Shown here one piece after another: positions 1-7,938 of a stretch of DNA of 18,383 bases; positions within the stretch are counted from its first letter, which is position 1, and the number at the start of each line of letters is the position of its first letter. This stretch comes from Pseudomonadota bacterium (GTDB taxonomy: Bacteria > Pseudomonadota > Gammaproteobacteria > Xanthomonadales > Xanthomonadaceae). The stretch covers positions 1 through 18,383 of the forward strand of contig JAFADB010000162.1 in NCBI GenBank assembly GCA_023425225.1, given 5' to 3'. A program made the position numbers and the translations under genes. The notes beneath the pieces were generated by a model. It searched no databases and had not been told where the DNA came from. It saw only the letters and a program-made list of their open reading frames with translations.

Positions 1-206
1 GCGGCATGGCACAGCTCGACCATCGCGTGGATCGACAGGAAACCGGCGCCGCCCTTGAGGGTGTGGAAGCCGCGGAACACCGCGTTGAGCTGCTCGCCAT
101 CGGTGGGCGCCTGCTCCAGCGACACCAGCTGTTCGCCGAGGCGGTCCAGGATCTCCTGGGCCTCGACGATGAAATCGGCGGCGATGTCGTCGGGTATGGT
201 GCTCAT
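1..206 (-). CDS. cheA: Chemotaxis histidine kinase CheA, N-terminal fragment
   Basis: CheA is the kinase that couples chemoreceptors to CheY. Only the first 68 residues are in the window; the gene runs off the left edge. They form the start of the histidine phosphotransfer (HPt) domain, with FRGFHTLKGGAGFL at residues 44-57 and His48 as the phosphorylated residue. The ATG at 206 gives MSTIPDDIAADFIVEAQEIL, a normal CheA start. The upstream ribosome site is poor (AGG about 9 nt away). A small in-frame ORF with a good site ends 3 nt before it. The cheY-cheZ-cheA order agrees with polar-flagellate gammaproteobacteria. Confidence 0.95.
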   Translation of the reverse strand, partial: MSTIPDDIAADFIVEAQEILDRLGEQLVSLEQAPTDGEQLNAVFRGFHTLKGGAGFLSIHAMVELCHA

Positions 207-209
207 GGT

Positions 210-308
210 CTAGGGCCTGCCGACGCTGTTGGAGCACACCACGTCGCCGCGTGCGGCCGCGCTTGCGCGCGCGCGGTGCTGTTTCATCACTCGGTGGTTT
301 GTCGACAT
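210..308 (-). CDS. Possible 32-codon leader ORF upstream of cheA
   Basis: An ATG at 308 on the minus strand has GAGGAAATCC directly upstream, a much better ribosome site than that of cheA. The frame encodes MSTNHRVMKQHRARASAAAR and twelve more residues (a basic peptide), and stops at TAG 212-210. Only one codon (ACC) separates it from the cheA ATG at 206, and the two are in the same frame. It could couple translation to cheA. If the TAG were an error or were read through, it would be a 34-residue N-terminal extension of CheA. The peptide has no recognisable domain. Confidence 0.4.
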   Translation of the reverse strand: MSTNHRVMKQHRARASAAARGDVVCSNSVGRP

Positions 309-395
309 GGATTTCCTCGTTCTTGCTTGCCCCGCATGCACACGAGCACGGCGTGGCCTGTTCCGACCTGGTTGCCGCGATGGCGCATCCTGCTG

Positions 396-470
396 CGTCA
401 TAGCGCCGAGCCTGCCCGGCTGGCGCTTTATCGGTACCGCCCCCAGCCGAGCGGGCTCGGCGCTATGACG
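396..470. repeat. REP-like inverted doublet between cheZ and cheA
   Basis: Arms 396-423 and 443-470 are 26/28 complementary and flank a 19-nt loop. Each arm also folds on itself: the right arm has GCCGAGC-gg-GCTCGGC (446-461), and the left arm an AGCGCC...GGCGCT hairpin. This is the layout of two REP units in opposite orientation (BIME-like), similar in style to the GTAG-type repeats of Stenotrophomonas. It lies 42 nt after the cheZ stop and could stabilise or end the upstream message. No transposase is present. The rest of the 207-511 gap contains the small ORF before cheA and no promoter that I recognise. Confidence 0.75.
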
Positions 471-511
471 GGGCATCTGGGCAATCAGGATTCCCATGGC
501 GTCGGCGGGCC

Positions 512-1135
512 CTACAGTCCCAGCCCGGAGAGCAGGGCGTCGGCGTCGTCCTGCGATACCGCGTGGCGGTCCAGTCCGGCCACGGCCGGGCCGGCCAGCT
601 TGCCGTTGGGCTGCTCCTCCTTCGGCGGCAGGCCGAGCGCGCCGAAGCCCTCGTGCACGCGGCGCACGATGCCGGCCACGCGGCGGATGATCTGCCCGGT
701 GAGGTCCTGGTAGCTCTGGGTCAGCGCCATCTCGGTGAGGTTGTGGCGGATGCGGTCGAGCAGTTCGTCCTGGGCGGGGTTGAGGCCGTCGGCGCGCAGC
801 TGTTCGGCCAGCGCCCGGCATTCCTCGGCCAGGTCCAGGGTGCGGTGGGTGGCCTGTTCGGTCATCTCCACCACGTGGTCCAGGCGCGCGCAGGCATCGT
901 CCAGTTCGCCGGCCTCGTCGGGGATGGTGGGCAACTCGCCCAGCGCCTGGCCCAGCTCGCGTGCCAGCCGGCTCAGGCCCTGCATCATCGGGCGGGTGCG
1001 CCAGGCGGCGAGGGTGTCGATTTCCTGGCGCCAGCCGGCCTCGTCGCCGCGTTCGAGCGCGTCCAGCGCGCCCTGCAGGCGTTCGACCAGCGCCACGCGT
1101 TCCTCGGCGAGGGTGTCCTGGTTGACGGCGGCCAT
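512..1135 (-). CDS. cheZ: CheY-P phosphatase CheZ
   Basis: CheZ dephosphorylates CheY-P and so ends the signal to the motor. The 207-residue product is mostly helical, forming the expected long hairpin. The catalytic region TQSYQDLTGQIIRRV (139-153) contains the active Gln148 and the CheY-contacting D144. The C-terminal DADALLSGLGL (197-207) is the tethering peptide that binds CheY, analogous to the enteric DDLLDSLGF end. The start overlaps the cheY stop by one base. It is followed by a 305-bp gap with a REP-like inverted pair before cheA. Confidence 0.95.
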   Translation of the reverse strand: MAAVNQDTLAEERVALVERLQGALDALERGDEAGWRQEIDTLAAWRTRPMMQGLSRLARELGQALGELPTIPDEAGELDDACARLDHVVEMTEQATHRTLDLAEECRALAEQLRADGLNPAQDELLDRIRHNLTEMALTQSYQDLTGQIIRRVAGIVRRVHEGFGALGLPPKEEQPNGKLAGPAVAGLDRHAVSQDDADALLSGLGL

Positions 1136-1527
1136 CACGCGGTCGCCGCCAGCCGCTCGAAGATCTTGGCCAGTTTCTCGGCCAGGGTCTGCGCGGTGAA
1201 GGGCTTGATGATGTAGCCGTTCACGCCGGCCTGGGCGGCCTCGATGATCTGCTCGCGCTTGGCCTCGGCGGTGACCATCAGCACCGGCAGCGTCTTGAGC
1301 TTGTCGTCGGCACGGATCGCGCGCAGCAGCTCGATGCCGGTCATGCCGGGCATGTTCCAGTCGGTGACCACGAAGTCGAAGGGCGCCGAGCGCAGCGCCG
1401 CCATCGCGCTGTGGCCGTCCTCGGCCTCGGCGGTGTTGCTGTAGCCCAGGTCGCCGAGCAGGTTCTTGACGATGCGGCGCATGGTCGAGAAATCGTCGAC
1501 GATCAGGATACGCATGTTCTTGTTCAC
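1135..1527 (-). CDS. cheY: Chemotaxis response regulator CheY
   Basis: CheY is the single-domain receiver that, when phosphorylated by CheA, binds FliM and changes motor rotation. The 130-residue product has the acidic pair D11-D12, the phospho-acceptor D56 in VVTDWNMPGMTG, T86 (MVTAEAK) and K108 (IIKPF). The sequence is close to pseudomonad-type CheY. The start is taken as GTG 1527 because AAGGAG lies 6 nt upstream. The ATG four codons later (1515) is an alternative with no proper ribosome site. The TGA stop overlaps the cheZ ATG by one base (TGATG). It lies 14 nt after fliA. Confidence 0.96.
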   Translation of the reverse strand: MNKNMRILIVDDFSTMRRIVKNLLGDLGYSNTAEAEDGHSAMAALRSAPFDFVVTDWNMPGMTGIELLRAIRADDKLKTLPVLMVTAEAKREQIIEAAQAGVNGYIIKPFTAQTLAEKLAKIFERLAATA

Positions 1528-1541
1528 ATCTGACTCCTTGG

Positions 1542-2294
1542 TTATTCCTCGTCCTGCAGTCCGGCGTCGGCCGCTTCGAACGCTTTGAGGCGGCCGCGCA
1601 GGCGCACCACGGCCTGGCCGTGGATCTGGCATACGCGCGATTCACTGACGCCGAGCACGGCGCCGATTTCCTTCAGGTTGAGCTCCTGCTCGTAGTACAG
1701 CGACAGCACCAGCTGCTCGCGTTCGGGCAGCTGGCCGATGGCCTTGCCCAGTTCGCGGCCGAACTCGCTGCGCTCCAGCATCTGCTGCGGGTTGGGCCCG
1801 CCCTTGCTCGGGGTGTCCAGCTCGCCATGGTCCTCGATGCGCGATTCCAGGCTCAGCACCTGGCCGCGCGAGGCGTCCTCCATCAGCCGCAGGTATTCGG
1901 GCAGCGGCATGTCCAGGGCGGCGGCGACCTCGTTGGCGGCCGCGGCGCGGCCGGTGGCCTGCTCGATGCGGCGGATCGCCGCGGCGGCGTCACGGGCGCG
2001 CCGGTGCACCGAGCGCGGCACCCAGTCGCCGCGGCGGATCTCGTCGATCATCGAGCCGCGGATGCGGATCGAGGCATAGGTCTCGAACGAGGCGCCCTGT
2101 TCGCAGTCGTAGCTGCGCGAGGCCTCGAGCAGGCCGATCATGCCGGCCTGGATCAGGTCGTCCACTTCCACGCTGGCCGGCAGCCGCGCGGCCAGGTGGT
2201 GGGCGATGCGGCGCACCAGGTCGGCATGCTGGGTGACGATGTCGTTGCCGTGGTTGCGCTGGACGGCCTTGTACTGCGCGGCGGCGGCGTTCAT
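1542..2294 (-). CDS. fliA: Flagellar sigma factor FliA (sigma-28)
   Basis: FliA directs RNA polymerase to late flagellar and chemotaxis promoters and is held by the anti-sigma factor FlgM until the hook is complete. The 250-residue product contains region 2 (about 24-95: DLIQAGMIGLLEASRSYD, FETYASIRIRGSMIDEIR), region 3 (about 98-175) and region 4 with its helix-turn-helix (about 186-238: LNLKEIGAVLGVSESRVCQI). The ATG overlaps the flhG stop (ATGA), fixing the start. The TAA stop is 14 nt before cheY. A FliA-type promoter upstream of flhG could place this gene under its own control. Confidence 0.97.
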   Translation of the reverse strand: MNAAAAQYKAVQRNHGNDIVTQHADLVRRIAHHLAARLPASVEVDDLIQAGMIGLLEASRSYDCEQGASFETYASIRIRGSMIDEIRRGDWVPRSVHRRARDAAAAIRRIEQATGRAAAANEVAAALDMPLPEYLRLMEDASRGQVLSLESRIEDHGELDTPSKGGPNPQQMLERSEFGRELGKAIGQLPEREQLVLSLYYEQELNLKEIGAVLGVSESRVCQIHGQAVVRLRGRLKAFEAADAGLQDEE

Positions 2295-3175
2295 GCGGCC
2301 ACCCCGCGCTGGACGATGCGCTCGACGAAGAACTCCACGCCACCGCGCGGCGTGCTCGGCGCCTGCCAGCGCGAGGTGCGGCGGGCGATCTCGGCGATCG
2401 CCTTGGCCGAGGGGCTGGCCGGGTAGGCCTTGACTACCGGCTGCTGGCGCTGCACCGACAGCCGCAGCCAGTCGTCGTGCGGCACGCAGCCCAGGTAGTT
2501 GAGCGAGACGTCGCCGAGGAACTTCTCGCACACGCGCGAGAGCTTGTCGTACAGCAGCCGCCCCTCGTTGAGGTCGCGCACCATGTTGGCCACGATCTGC
2601 ACCCGGTCCACGCCGCGCTCGCGCGAGAGCACCTTGATCAGCGCGTAGGCGTCGGTGATCGAGGCCGGCTCGTCACACACCACCACCACGGTGTCCTGCG
2701 CCGCCTGGCAGAAGGTCAGCACGCTGTCGGTCAGGCCGGCGGCGGTGTCGATCACCATCACGTCCAGCTCGCGCTCCAGCTCGGAGAACACGTTGACCAG
2801 GCCGACGTTCTCGGCCGGCTTGAGCTCGGCCATGTGGCGGCGGCCGGAGGCGGCCGGGGCGATCAGCAGGCCGCCGGGGCCCTCGATCAGCAGCTCCTCC
2901 AGGGTGCAGCGGCCGGCGACCAGGTCGGCCAGGGTGAACGTCGGGGTCAGCCCGAGGATTACGTCTATGTTGGCCAGGCCCAGGTCGGCATCCAGCAGCA
3001 GGGTGCGCTTGCCCATGTCGGCCAGCGACACCGCCAGGTTGGCGGAGATGTTGGTCTTGCCCACGCCGCCCTTGCCGCCGCTCACGGCGATGGTGCGCAC
3101 CGGGCCCAGGGGCTCGGTACGGGTGGCCGACAGCGGGAAGGTGGTGGTCAGCTTTGCGTAGTCACGCGACGGCAT
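2291..3175 (-). CDS. flhG: MinD-like ATPase FlhG (FleN), flagellar number control
   Basis: FlhG/FleN is a ParA/MinD-type ATPase that limits flagellar number, restraining FlhF and, in pseudomonads and relatives, the activator FleQ. The 294-residue product has the deviant Walker A SGGKGGVGKT (32-41), DADLGLANID (62-71) and VIDTAAG (141-147), followed by CDEPASITDAYALIK, all typical of the family. A ~25-residue N-terminal extension precedes the P-loop, as in FleN. I chose ATG 3175 because GGAG lies 8 nt upstream. The longer frame from 3250 would only shadow flhF. It overlaps flhF by 14 nt and its stop overlaps the fliA ATG by 4 nt. Confidence 0.96.
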   Translation of the reverse strand: MPSRDYAKLTTTFPLSATRTEPLGPVRTIAVSGGKGGVGKTNISANLAVSLADMGKRTLLLDADLGLANIDVILGLTPTFTLADLVAGRCTLEELLIEGPGGLLIAPAASGRRHMAELKPAENVGLVNVFSELERELDVMVIDTAAGLTDSVLTFCQAAQDTVVVVCDEPASITDAYALIKVLSRERGVDRVQIVANMVRDLNEGRLLYDKLSRVCEKFLGDVSLNYLGCVPHDDWLRLSVQRQQPVVKAYPASPSAKAIAEIARRTSRWQAPSTPRGGVEFFVERIVQRGVAA

Positions 3176-4586
3176 GGTTCTGCTCCGGAGTACTGGGCTT
3201 ATCGGCAGCGCGGCGCAAATCTTCAAGGCGCAGCACGAGGCTGGCGGCATTGGCGCGGTGGAGGTCCTGCGGCACGTGCTGGCCGTCGGTGATCCAGGTG
3301 ATCGGCAGCTGGTGGTCGACCACCACCGACAGCGCGCTGCCCAGGCGGCCGGTCTCGTCCAGCTTGGTCAGCACCACGCCCTGCGGCTTGGCGCCGGCGA
3401 AGCGCCGCACCACCTCGTCCAGGTCGCCGAAATGGGCGTTGGCCGGCAGCACCAGCAGGCTGGTGACCTGGCGTGCGGCGCGCAGCCAGTTGAGCTGGGC
3501 GGCCAGGGCGCGGTCGCGCTGGCCCATGCCGGCGGTGTCGATCAGCACCAGCCGGTAGTCGGCCAGGCGCTCGAGCAGGGCGATCAGGCCGGTGTCGCTG
3601 TCGGCCTCGTGCACGGCGATGCCGAGCTGGCGGCCGTAGCTGTACAGCTGCTCGCGGCCGCCGACGCGGGCGATGTCGGTGGTGACCAGGGCGATGTCGC
3701 GCGGGGAATGCTTCTCGGCGAAACGCGCGGCCAGCTTGGCGATGGTGGTGGTCTTGCCGGCGCCGGTGGGGCCGACCAGGGCGATGACGCCGCCGACCTC
3801 GAGCGGATCGACCGGGGCGATCGGCAGGCGCCTGGACAGCAGGCCCAGCATCAGCCCGCGGCCGCGCGGGAGTTCGGTCTCGGCCGGGATCTGCATCACC
3901 ACGTCGCGGGTGAGGCCGGCATCGAAGCCGTAGTCGTCCATCAGCTCCAGCGCCTGCGCGCGCACCGGCGAGCCGCGCAGGCGTTCGTCGGTGAGGCGGT
4001 TCATCTCGCGCTCGATCATCTGCCGCATCAGCGCCAGTTCCTCGCGCAGCTGCGTCAATTGTTCGTCGCTCTGCGGCGGGGCCGGCAGCGGCGCGGGGAC
4101 CGCCGCCAGCGGGGCCGGCGCCTGGGCGGGCGCGGCAGGAGCCGGAGCCGGGGGCAGCGCCTGCGCCAGCTTCTGCGCGAAGCTGGGCATGGCCGGGATC
4201 GGCGCGGCGGGTTCGGGCTCGCCGGCGTGCCGTTCGAACGCGGCGAAGACCTGCTCCGGCAATGCCGCCACCTGCCGTTCCGGTGCGGGACCGGCGGCCT
4301 GCTCCTGGCGTCGGCTGATCGCCTGGATCACCGCGTCGGCGGGCGAGGGCGTGGAGGGGCGCGCCGGCGCTGGCGCCGCGGCGGCCGGCGCCGCTTCCTT
4401 GGCGGCGGGCTGGGCCGCCTGCAGGGCGCGCTGCACCAGGTCCTCGTCGTAGTTGCTGGCGGCGACGATCTCCACGCCCTCGGCGGTGCGGCGGTTGGAC
4501 AGGATCACCGCGTCGGGACCATGTTCGTCGCGCACCATGCGGAAGGCGGTGCGCATGTCCTGGGCTACGAAGCGCTTGATCTTCAT
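3162..4586 (-). CDS. flhF: SRP-type GTPase FlhF, polar flagellum placement
   Basis: FlhF is a signal-recognition-particle-like GTPase that marks the cell pole for flagellar assembly and is counteracted by FlhG. The 474-residue product has the FlhF N-terminal domain (MKIKRFVAQDMRTAFRMV, 1-55), a long Ala/Pro-rich linker (about 58-170) and the NG domain. The P-loop is GPTGAGKT (272-279), the G3 motif is DTAG (350-353), and TKLD at 407-410 is the specificity motif. It is somewhat longer than the ~430-residue pseudomonad form, mainly through the linker. The weak ribosome site and 4-nt overlap with a small upstream ORF suggest coupled translation. Its last 14 nt overlap flhG. Confidence 0.96.
   Translation of the reverse strand: MKIKRFVAQDMRTAFRMVRDEHGPDAVILSNRRTAEGVEIVAASNYDEDLVQRALQAAQPAAKEAAPAAAAPAPARPSTPSPADAVIQAISRRQEQAAGPAPERQVAALPEQVFAAFERHAGEPEPAAPIPAMPSFAQKLAQALPPAPAPAAPAQAPAPLAAVPAPLPAPPQSDEQLTQLREELALMRQMIEREMNRLTDERLRGSPVRAQALELMDDYGFDAGLTRDVVMQIPAETELPRGRGLMLGLLSRRLPIAPVDPLEVGGVIALVGPTGAGKTTTIAKLAARFAEKHSPRDIALVTTDIARVGGREQLYSYGRQLGIAVHEADSDTGLIALLERLADYRLVLIDTAGMGQRDRALAAQLNWLRAARQVTSLLVLPANAHFGDLDEVVRRFAGAKPQGVVLTKLDETGRLGSALSVVVDHQLPITWITDGQHVPQDLHRANAASLVLRLEDLRRAADKPSTPEQNHAVA
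3199..3225 (-). promoter_or_regulatory. Sigma-28 (FliA)-type promoter inside flhF, ahead of flhG
   Basis: The minus strand has TGAAGATT (3225-3218), an 11-nt spacer and GCCGATAA (3206-3199). This is a perfect FliA -10, 6 of 8 at the -35 and exact N11 spacing. The predicted start is about 3192, giving a ~17-nt leader with GGAG before the flhG ATG at 3175. It lies in flhF coding sequence, so chance is possible. Confidence 0.55.
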
Positions 4587-4663
4587 GGCGTCGCCGCCAC
4601 GTTGCGCCGGCAGCCGCGTGCCGCGTCGTCGACCGGGAGGTTGCCTGATGTTGTATGGGTCAT
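4583..4663 (-). CDS. Possible 26-codon leader ORF upstream of flhF
   Basis: Within the flhA-flhF gap the minus strand has an ATG at 4663 preceded by GGAGAGAGGACAC, a strong ribosome site. The frame encodes MTHTTSGNLPVDDAARGC and eight more residues, and ends at a TGA that overlaps the flhF ATG (ATGA, 4-nt overlap). flhF itself has only a weak ribosome site, so this small ORF may deliver ribosomes to it. The peptide has no recognisable domain and may be unimportant in itself. The remaining ~60 bp toward flhA show no recognisable promoter. Confidence 0.45.
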   Translation of the reverse strand: MTHTTSGNLPVDDAARGCRRNVAATP

Positions 4664-4723
4664 GTGTCCTCTCTCCACTTCGGCACTTGGCCGTTGCAAC
4701 CGCCTGTTAATCCCCGGCTGGCC

Positions 4724-6811
4724 TCAGCTGATGGTCCCCACCAGCTTCAGCCGCTTGTCCTCGGGCACCTCGCTGTAGGCCAGCACCGACAGCGAGGGGA
4801 CGCTGTGGCGGACCAGCCGCGACAGCGCCGCGCGGACCTGGCCCGGCACCAGCACCACGGCCGGCTCGTTCCTGGCCTCCTGGCGGCTGACGCAGTCGGC
4901 CAGGCTCTGGTGCAGGCGCTCGGCCAGCCCGGGTTCCAGCGCGGCGCCGTTGCCCTGGGTGCTGTCCTGCAAGACGCGTTCCAGTTGCGGCGCCAGGGTG
5001 TACACCGGCAGTTCCGGCGACATCCCGGCGATCTCCTGGACGATGAAGCGGCCCAGCGCGGTGCGCACGGCTGCGGTGAGCACGGACGGGTCCTGGCTCT
5101 GCGGCGCGTTCTCCACCAGCGTCTCGGCGATGCGGCGTAGCTGGCGGATCGGGATCTTCTCGATCAGCAGGTTCTGCAGCACCCGCACCACCACCGACAG
5201 CTGCAGGGCCTTGGGGGTGAGGTCCTCGACCAGCTTGGGCGCGCTCTTGGCCAGGGTGGCCAGCAGCTGCTGCACCTCCTCGTGGCCGAGCAGTTCGGGC
5301 GCGTGCTCGCGAATCAGGTGCGACAGGTGGGTGGCGACCACGGTGGCCGGATCGACCACGGTGTAGCCCATCGACTCGGCCTGGGCGCGCTGGTGCGGCT
5401 GGATCCACACCGCGTCCAGGCCGAACGCCGGGTCCTTGCCGGCGATGCCGTCGATCGGGCCGAGCGCGCCGCCCGGGTCCAGCGCCAGCTCGCGGTCGGG
5501 ATGGATCTCGGCGCTGGCCACCGGCACGCCCTGCACCAGCAGGCGGTAGCCGCTGGCCGGCAGTTCCAGGTTGTCGCGGATGTGCACCGGCGGGATCAGG
5601 AAGCCGATGTCCTGGGTGAGCTTGCGGCGCACGCCCTTGATCCGCGCCATCAGCTCGCCGCCCTGGTTCTTGTCCACCAGCGGGATCAGCCGGTAGCCGA
5701 CCTCCAGCCCGAGCGGGTCGATCGGGCGCAGCTCGTCCCAGCTCAGCTCGGCGCTGGCCTGCGCGGCCGGGGCCTGCGCCTGCGCGTCGGCCTTGGCCTT
5801 GTCGGCCGCCGGCGCCTCGACGCTGCGCTTGTACATCTTCCACGACAGGAAGCCGAGGATCGCCGCCAGCGTCAGGAAAGCGACGTTGGGCATGCCCGGC
5901 ACCAACCCGACCAGCCCGAGGATGCCCGCGGCCACCGCCAGCGCCTTGTGCTGGCCGAACACCTGGCCGACCATCGCCTGGCTCATGTCCTGCGAGCGCG
6001 AGGCGCGGGTGACCAGCAGCGCCACCGCCGAGGACACCAGCAGCGCCGGCAACTGCGCCACCAAGCCGTCGCCGATGGACAGCAGGGTGTAGGTCGAGGC
6101 CGCCTGGCCGAACGGCATGCCGTGCTGGAGCATGCCCACCGCCATGCCGCCGAGCAGGTTGATGAACAGGATCAGGATGCCGGCGATGGCGTCGCCGCGG
6201 ATGAACTTGCTGGCGCCGTCCATCGCGCCGTAGAAGTCGGCTTCCTCGCGCACTTCCTCGCGCCGGGCCTTGGCCTCCTCGCGCGTCAGCAGGCCGGCGT
6301 TGAGGTCGGCGTCGATGGCCATCTGCTTGCCGGGCATGGCGTCGAGGATGAAGCGCGCGGTGACCTCGGACACGCGCCCGGCGCCCTTGGTGATGACCAC
6401 GAAGTTGATGATGGTCAGGATCGCGAACACCACGATGCCGACCGCGTAGTTGCCGCCGATGACGAACTCGCCGAACGAGGCGATCACCTTGCCGGCGGCG
6501 CCGTGGCCGTCCTGTCCGTTGAGCAGGATGACGCGGGTGGAGGCCACGTTCAGCGCCAGCCGCAGCATCGTGGTCATCAGCAGCACGATCGGGAAGATGG
6601 TGAACTCCAGCGGCCGCTGCACGTACAGCACCGCCAGCAGCACCATCAGCGAGATGGCGATGTTGAAGGTGAACAGCGCATCGAGCACCGGCGCGGCCAG
6701 CGGCACCACCACCATGGCCAGCATCGCCAGCACCACGATCGGCGCGCCCAGGCCATGGCGCACCATGTCCAGCAGCTTGCGCGCGTTCAACTGCGAGGGC
6801 TGGCCGCTCAT
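4724..6811 (-). CDS. flhA: Flagellar export-gate protein FlhA
   Basis: FlhA is the large export-gate protein whose cytoplasmic ring receives chaperone-substrate complexes and couples export to proton flow. The 695-residue length is typical. About eight membrane segments occupy residues 20-320. The conserved cytoplasmic loop is clear: RLALNVASTR (about 84-93) and GAGRVSEVTARFILDAMPGK followed by MAIDADLNAG. An Ala/Lys-rich linker (about 332-352) leads to the soluble C-terminal domain (from about 355; YRLIPLVDKNQGGELMARIK). The ATG overlaps the flhB stop (ATGA). It is followed by 137 bp with no long gene before flhF, so flhBA may be a separate unit from flhF onwards. Confidence 0.97.
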   Translation of the reverse strand: MSGQPSQLNARKLLDMVRHGLGAPIVVLAMLAMVVVPLAAPVLDALFTFNIAISLMVLLAVLYVQRPLEFTIFPIVLLMTTMLRLALNVASTRVILLNGQDGHGAAGKVIASFGEFVIGGNYAVGIVVFAILTIINFVVITKGAGRVSEVTARFILDAMPGKQMAIDADLNAGLLTREEAKARREEVREEADFYGAMDGASKFIRGDAIAGILILFINLLGGMAVGMLQHGMPFGQAASTYTLLSIGDGLVAQLPALLVSSAVALLVTRASRSQDMSQAMVGQVFGQHKALAVAAGILGLVGLVPGMPNVAFLTLAAILGFLSWKMYKRSVEAPAADKAKADAQAQAPAAQASAELSWDELRPIDPLGLEVGYRLIPLVDKNQGGELMARIKGVRRKLTQDIGFLIPPVHIRDNLELPASGYRLLVQGVPVASAEIHPDRELALDPGGALGPIDGIAGKDPAFGLDAVWIQPHQRAQAESMGYTVVDPATVVATHLSHLIREHAPELLGHEEVQQLLATLAKSAPKLVEDLTPKALQLSVVVRVLQNLLIEKIPIRQLRRIAETLVENAPQSQDPSVLTAAVRTALGRFIVQEIAGMSPELPVYTLAPQLERVLQDSTQGNGAALEPGLAERLHQSLADCVSRQEARNEPAVVLVPGQVRAALSRLVRHSVPSLSVLAYSEVPEDKRLKLVGTIS

Positions 6812-7938
6812 GCGCCGCGCTCCTTGCCGAACTCATCGACCTCGATGTCGGGCAGCGACGGCATCGGGCCGCCGTTCCAGCCTCGTAGCTGGTAGACGTA
6901 GGACAGCACCTGGGCCACGGCCGAATACAGTCTCACGGGGATTTCCTTGCCGAGTTGGCCTTCCCGATACAAGGCGCGTGCCAAAGGCGGCGCCGAGACG
7001 ATCGCCACCCGGTGCTGCTCGCCGATCTCGCGGATGCGGAAGGCGATCTCGTCGGCGCCCTTGGCCACCACCTTGGGCGCGCGCATGCTGCCGCCCTCGT
7101 ACTTCAGCGCCACCGCGTAATGGGTGGGGTTGACCAGCACCACGTCGGCGCTGGGCACCGCTTCCATCATCCGCCGCTGCGACAGCTGGTGCTGCATCTG
7201 CCGGATGCGGCCCTTGACCTCCGGGCTGCCCTCGCTCTCCTTCATCTCGCGCTTGAGCTCCTCGCGCGTCATCTTCAGCTTCCGCAGCCAGTTCCACTTC
7301 TGGTACGGCGCATCGATGGCCGCCAGCAGCGCCATCGCCGCGGCGGTGGCCAGCAGCACCGTCAGGGTGAAGGACAGGCCGTGGGCGACGGCGGCCTCGA
7401 ACGGCTCGTTGACCAGCGCCCGCAGCCGGTGCATGCCCTGCCAGATGCACAGGCCGGCCGCGGTGCCCACCAGTAGCACCCGCAGCAGCGACTTGAGCAG
7501 TTCGGCCAGGCCCTCGGGCCCGTACAGGCGCTTGATGCCGCTGAGCGGGTTGAGCCGCTTCAGGTCCGGCACCAGCGACTTGCTGGAGAAACGCAGCCCG
7601 CCCATGATCGCCGGGGCGACGAAGCCGGCCAGCAGGCATACGCAGATCAGCGGCAGCATCACCCACAGCAGCTGCAGCAGCAGTTCGCCGACGTGGCCGA
7701 ACAGGGCCATGGGCGTGTGTCGCAGCTGCGGATCCGGCGAGAGCGCCCGCCGCATCCAGCCGCCGACGCCGCGCGCCAGCATGCCGGACATGGCCATCAG
7801 CGCGAACACGCCGGCGGTGAACACCGCGGCGGTGGCCAGCTCGCGCGAACGCGGGATGTTGCCCTGCTCGCGCGCCTCGCGCAGGCGTTTTTCGGTCGGT
7901 AGTTCGGTGCGTTCGCCGCCGTCTTCGCTTTCGGCCAT
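6808..7938 (-). CDS. flhB: Flagellar export-switch protein FlhB
   Basis: FlhB is the export-gate component whose self-cleaved cytoplasmic domain switches specificity from rod/hook to filament proteins, in response to FliK. The 376-residue product has the conserved N-terminus (ERTELPTEKRLREAREQGNIPRS), four membrane segments between about 35 and 210, a basic linker (about 215-265) and the autocleavage motif NPTH at residues 270-273, cut between N270 and P271. The start at ATG 7938 is chosen because the preceding in-frame stretch up to 8010 is upstream of the sigma-54 start point and is not FlhB-like. The stop overlaps the flhA ATG by 4 nt. Confidence 0.97.
   Translation of the reverse strand: MAESEDGGERTELPTEKRLREAREQGNIPRSRELATAAVFTAGVFALMAMSGMLARGVGGWMRRALSPDPQLRHTPMALFGHVGELLLQLLWVMLPLICVCLLAGFVAPAIMGGLRFSSKSLVPDLKRLNPLSGIKRLYGPEGLAELLKSLLRVLLVGTAAGLCIWQGMHRLRALVNEPFEAAVAHGLSFTLTVLLATAAAMALLAAIDAPYQKWNWLRKLKMTREELKREMKESEGSPEVKGRIRQMQHQLSQRRMMEAVPSADVVLVNPTHYAVALKYEGGSMRAPKVVAKGADEIAFRIREIGEQHRVAIVSAPPLARALYREGQLGKEIPVRLYSAVAQVLSYVYQLRGWNGGPMPSLPDIEVDEFGKERGA

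Noticed and set aside
311..395. GG-N10-GC spacings upstream of cheA as sigma-54 promoters
   Set aside because: The dinucleotides are spaced correctly but the surrounding bases do not resemble TGGCACG or TTGCA, unlike the three accepted sites.
3174..6895. Long plus-strand open frames opposite flhF and flhA (534 and 537 codons), very His/Asp/Gln rich
   Set aside because: They are antisense shadows of flhF and flhA with no family motifs and no ribosome sites.
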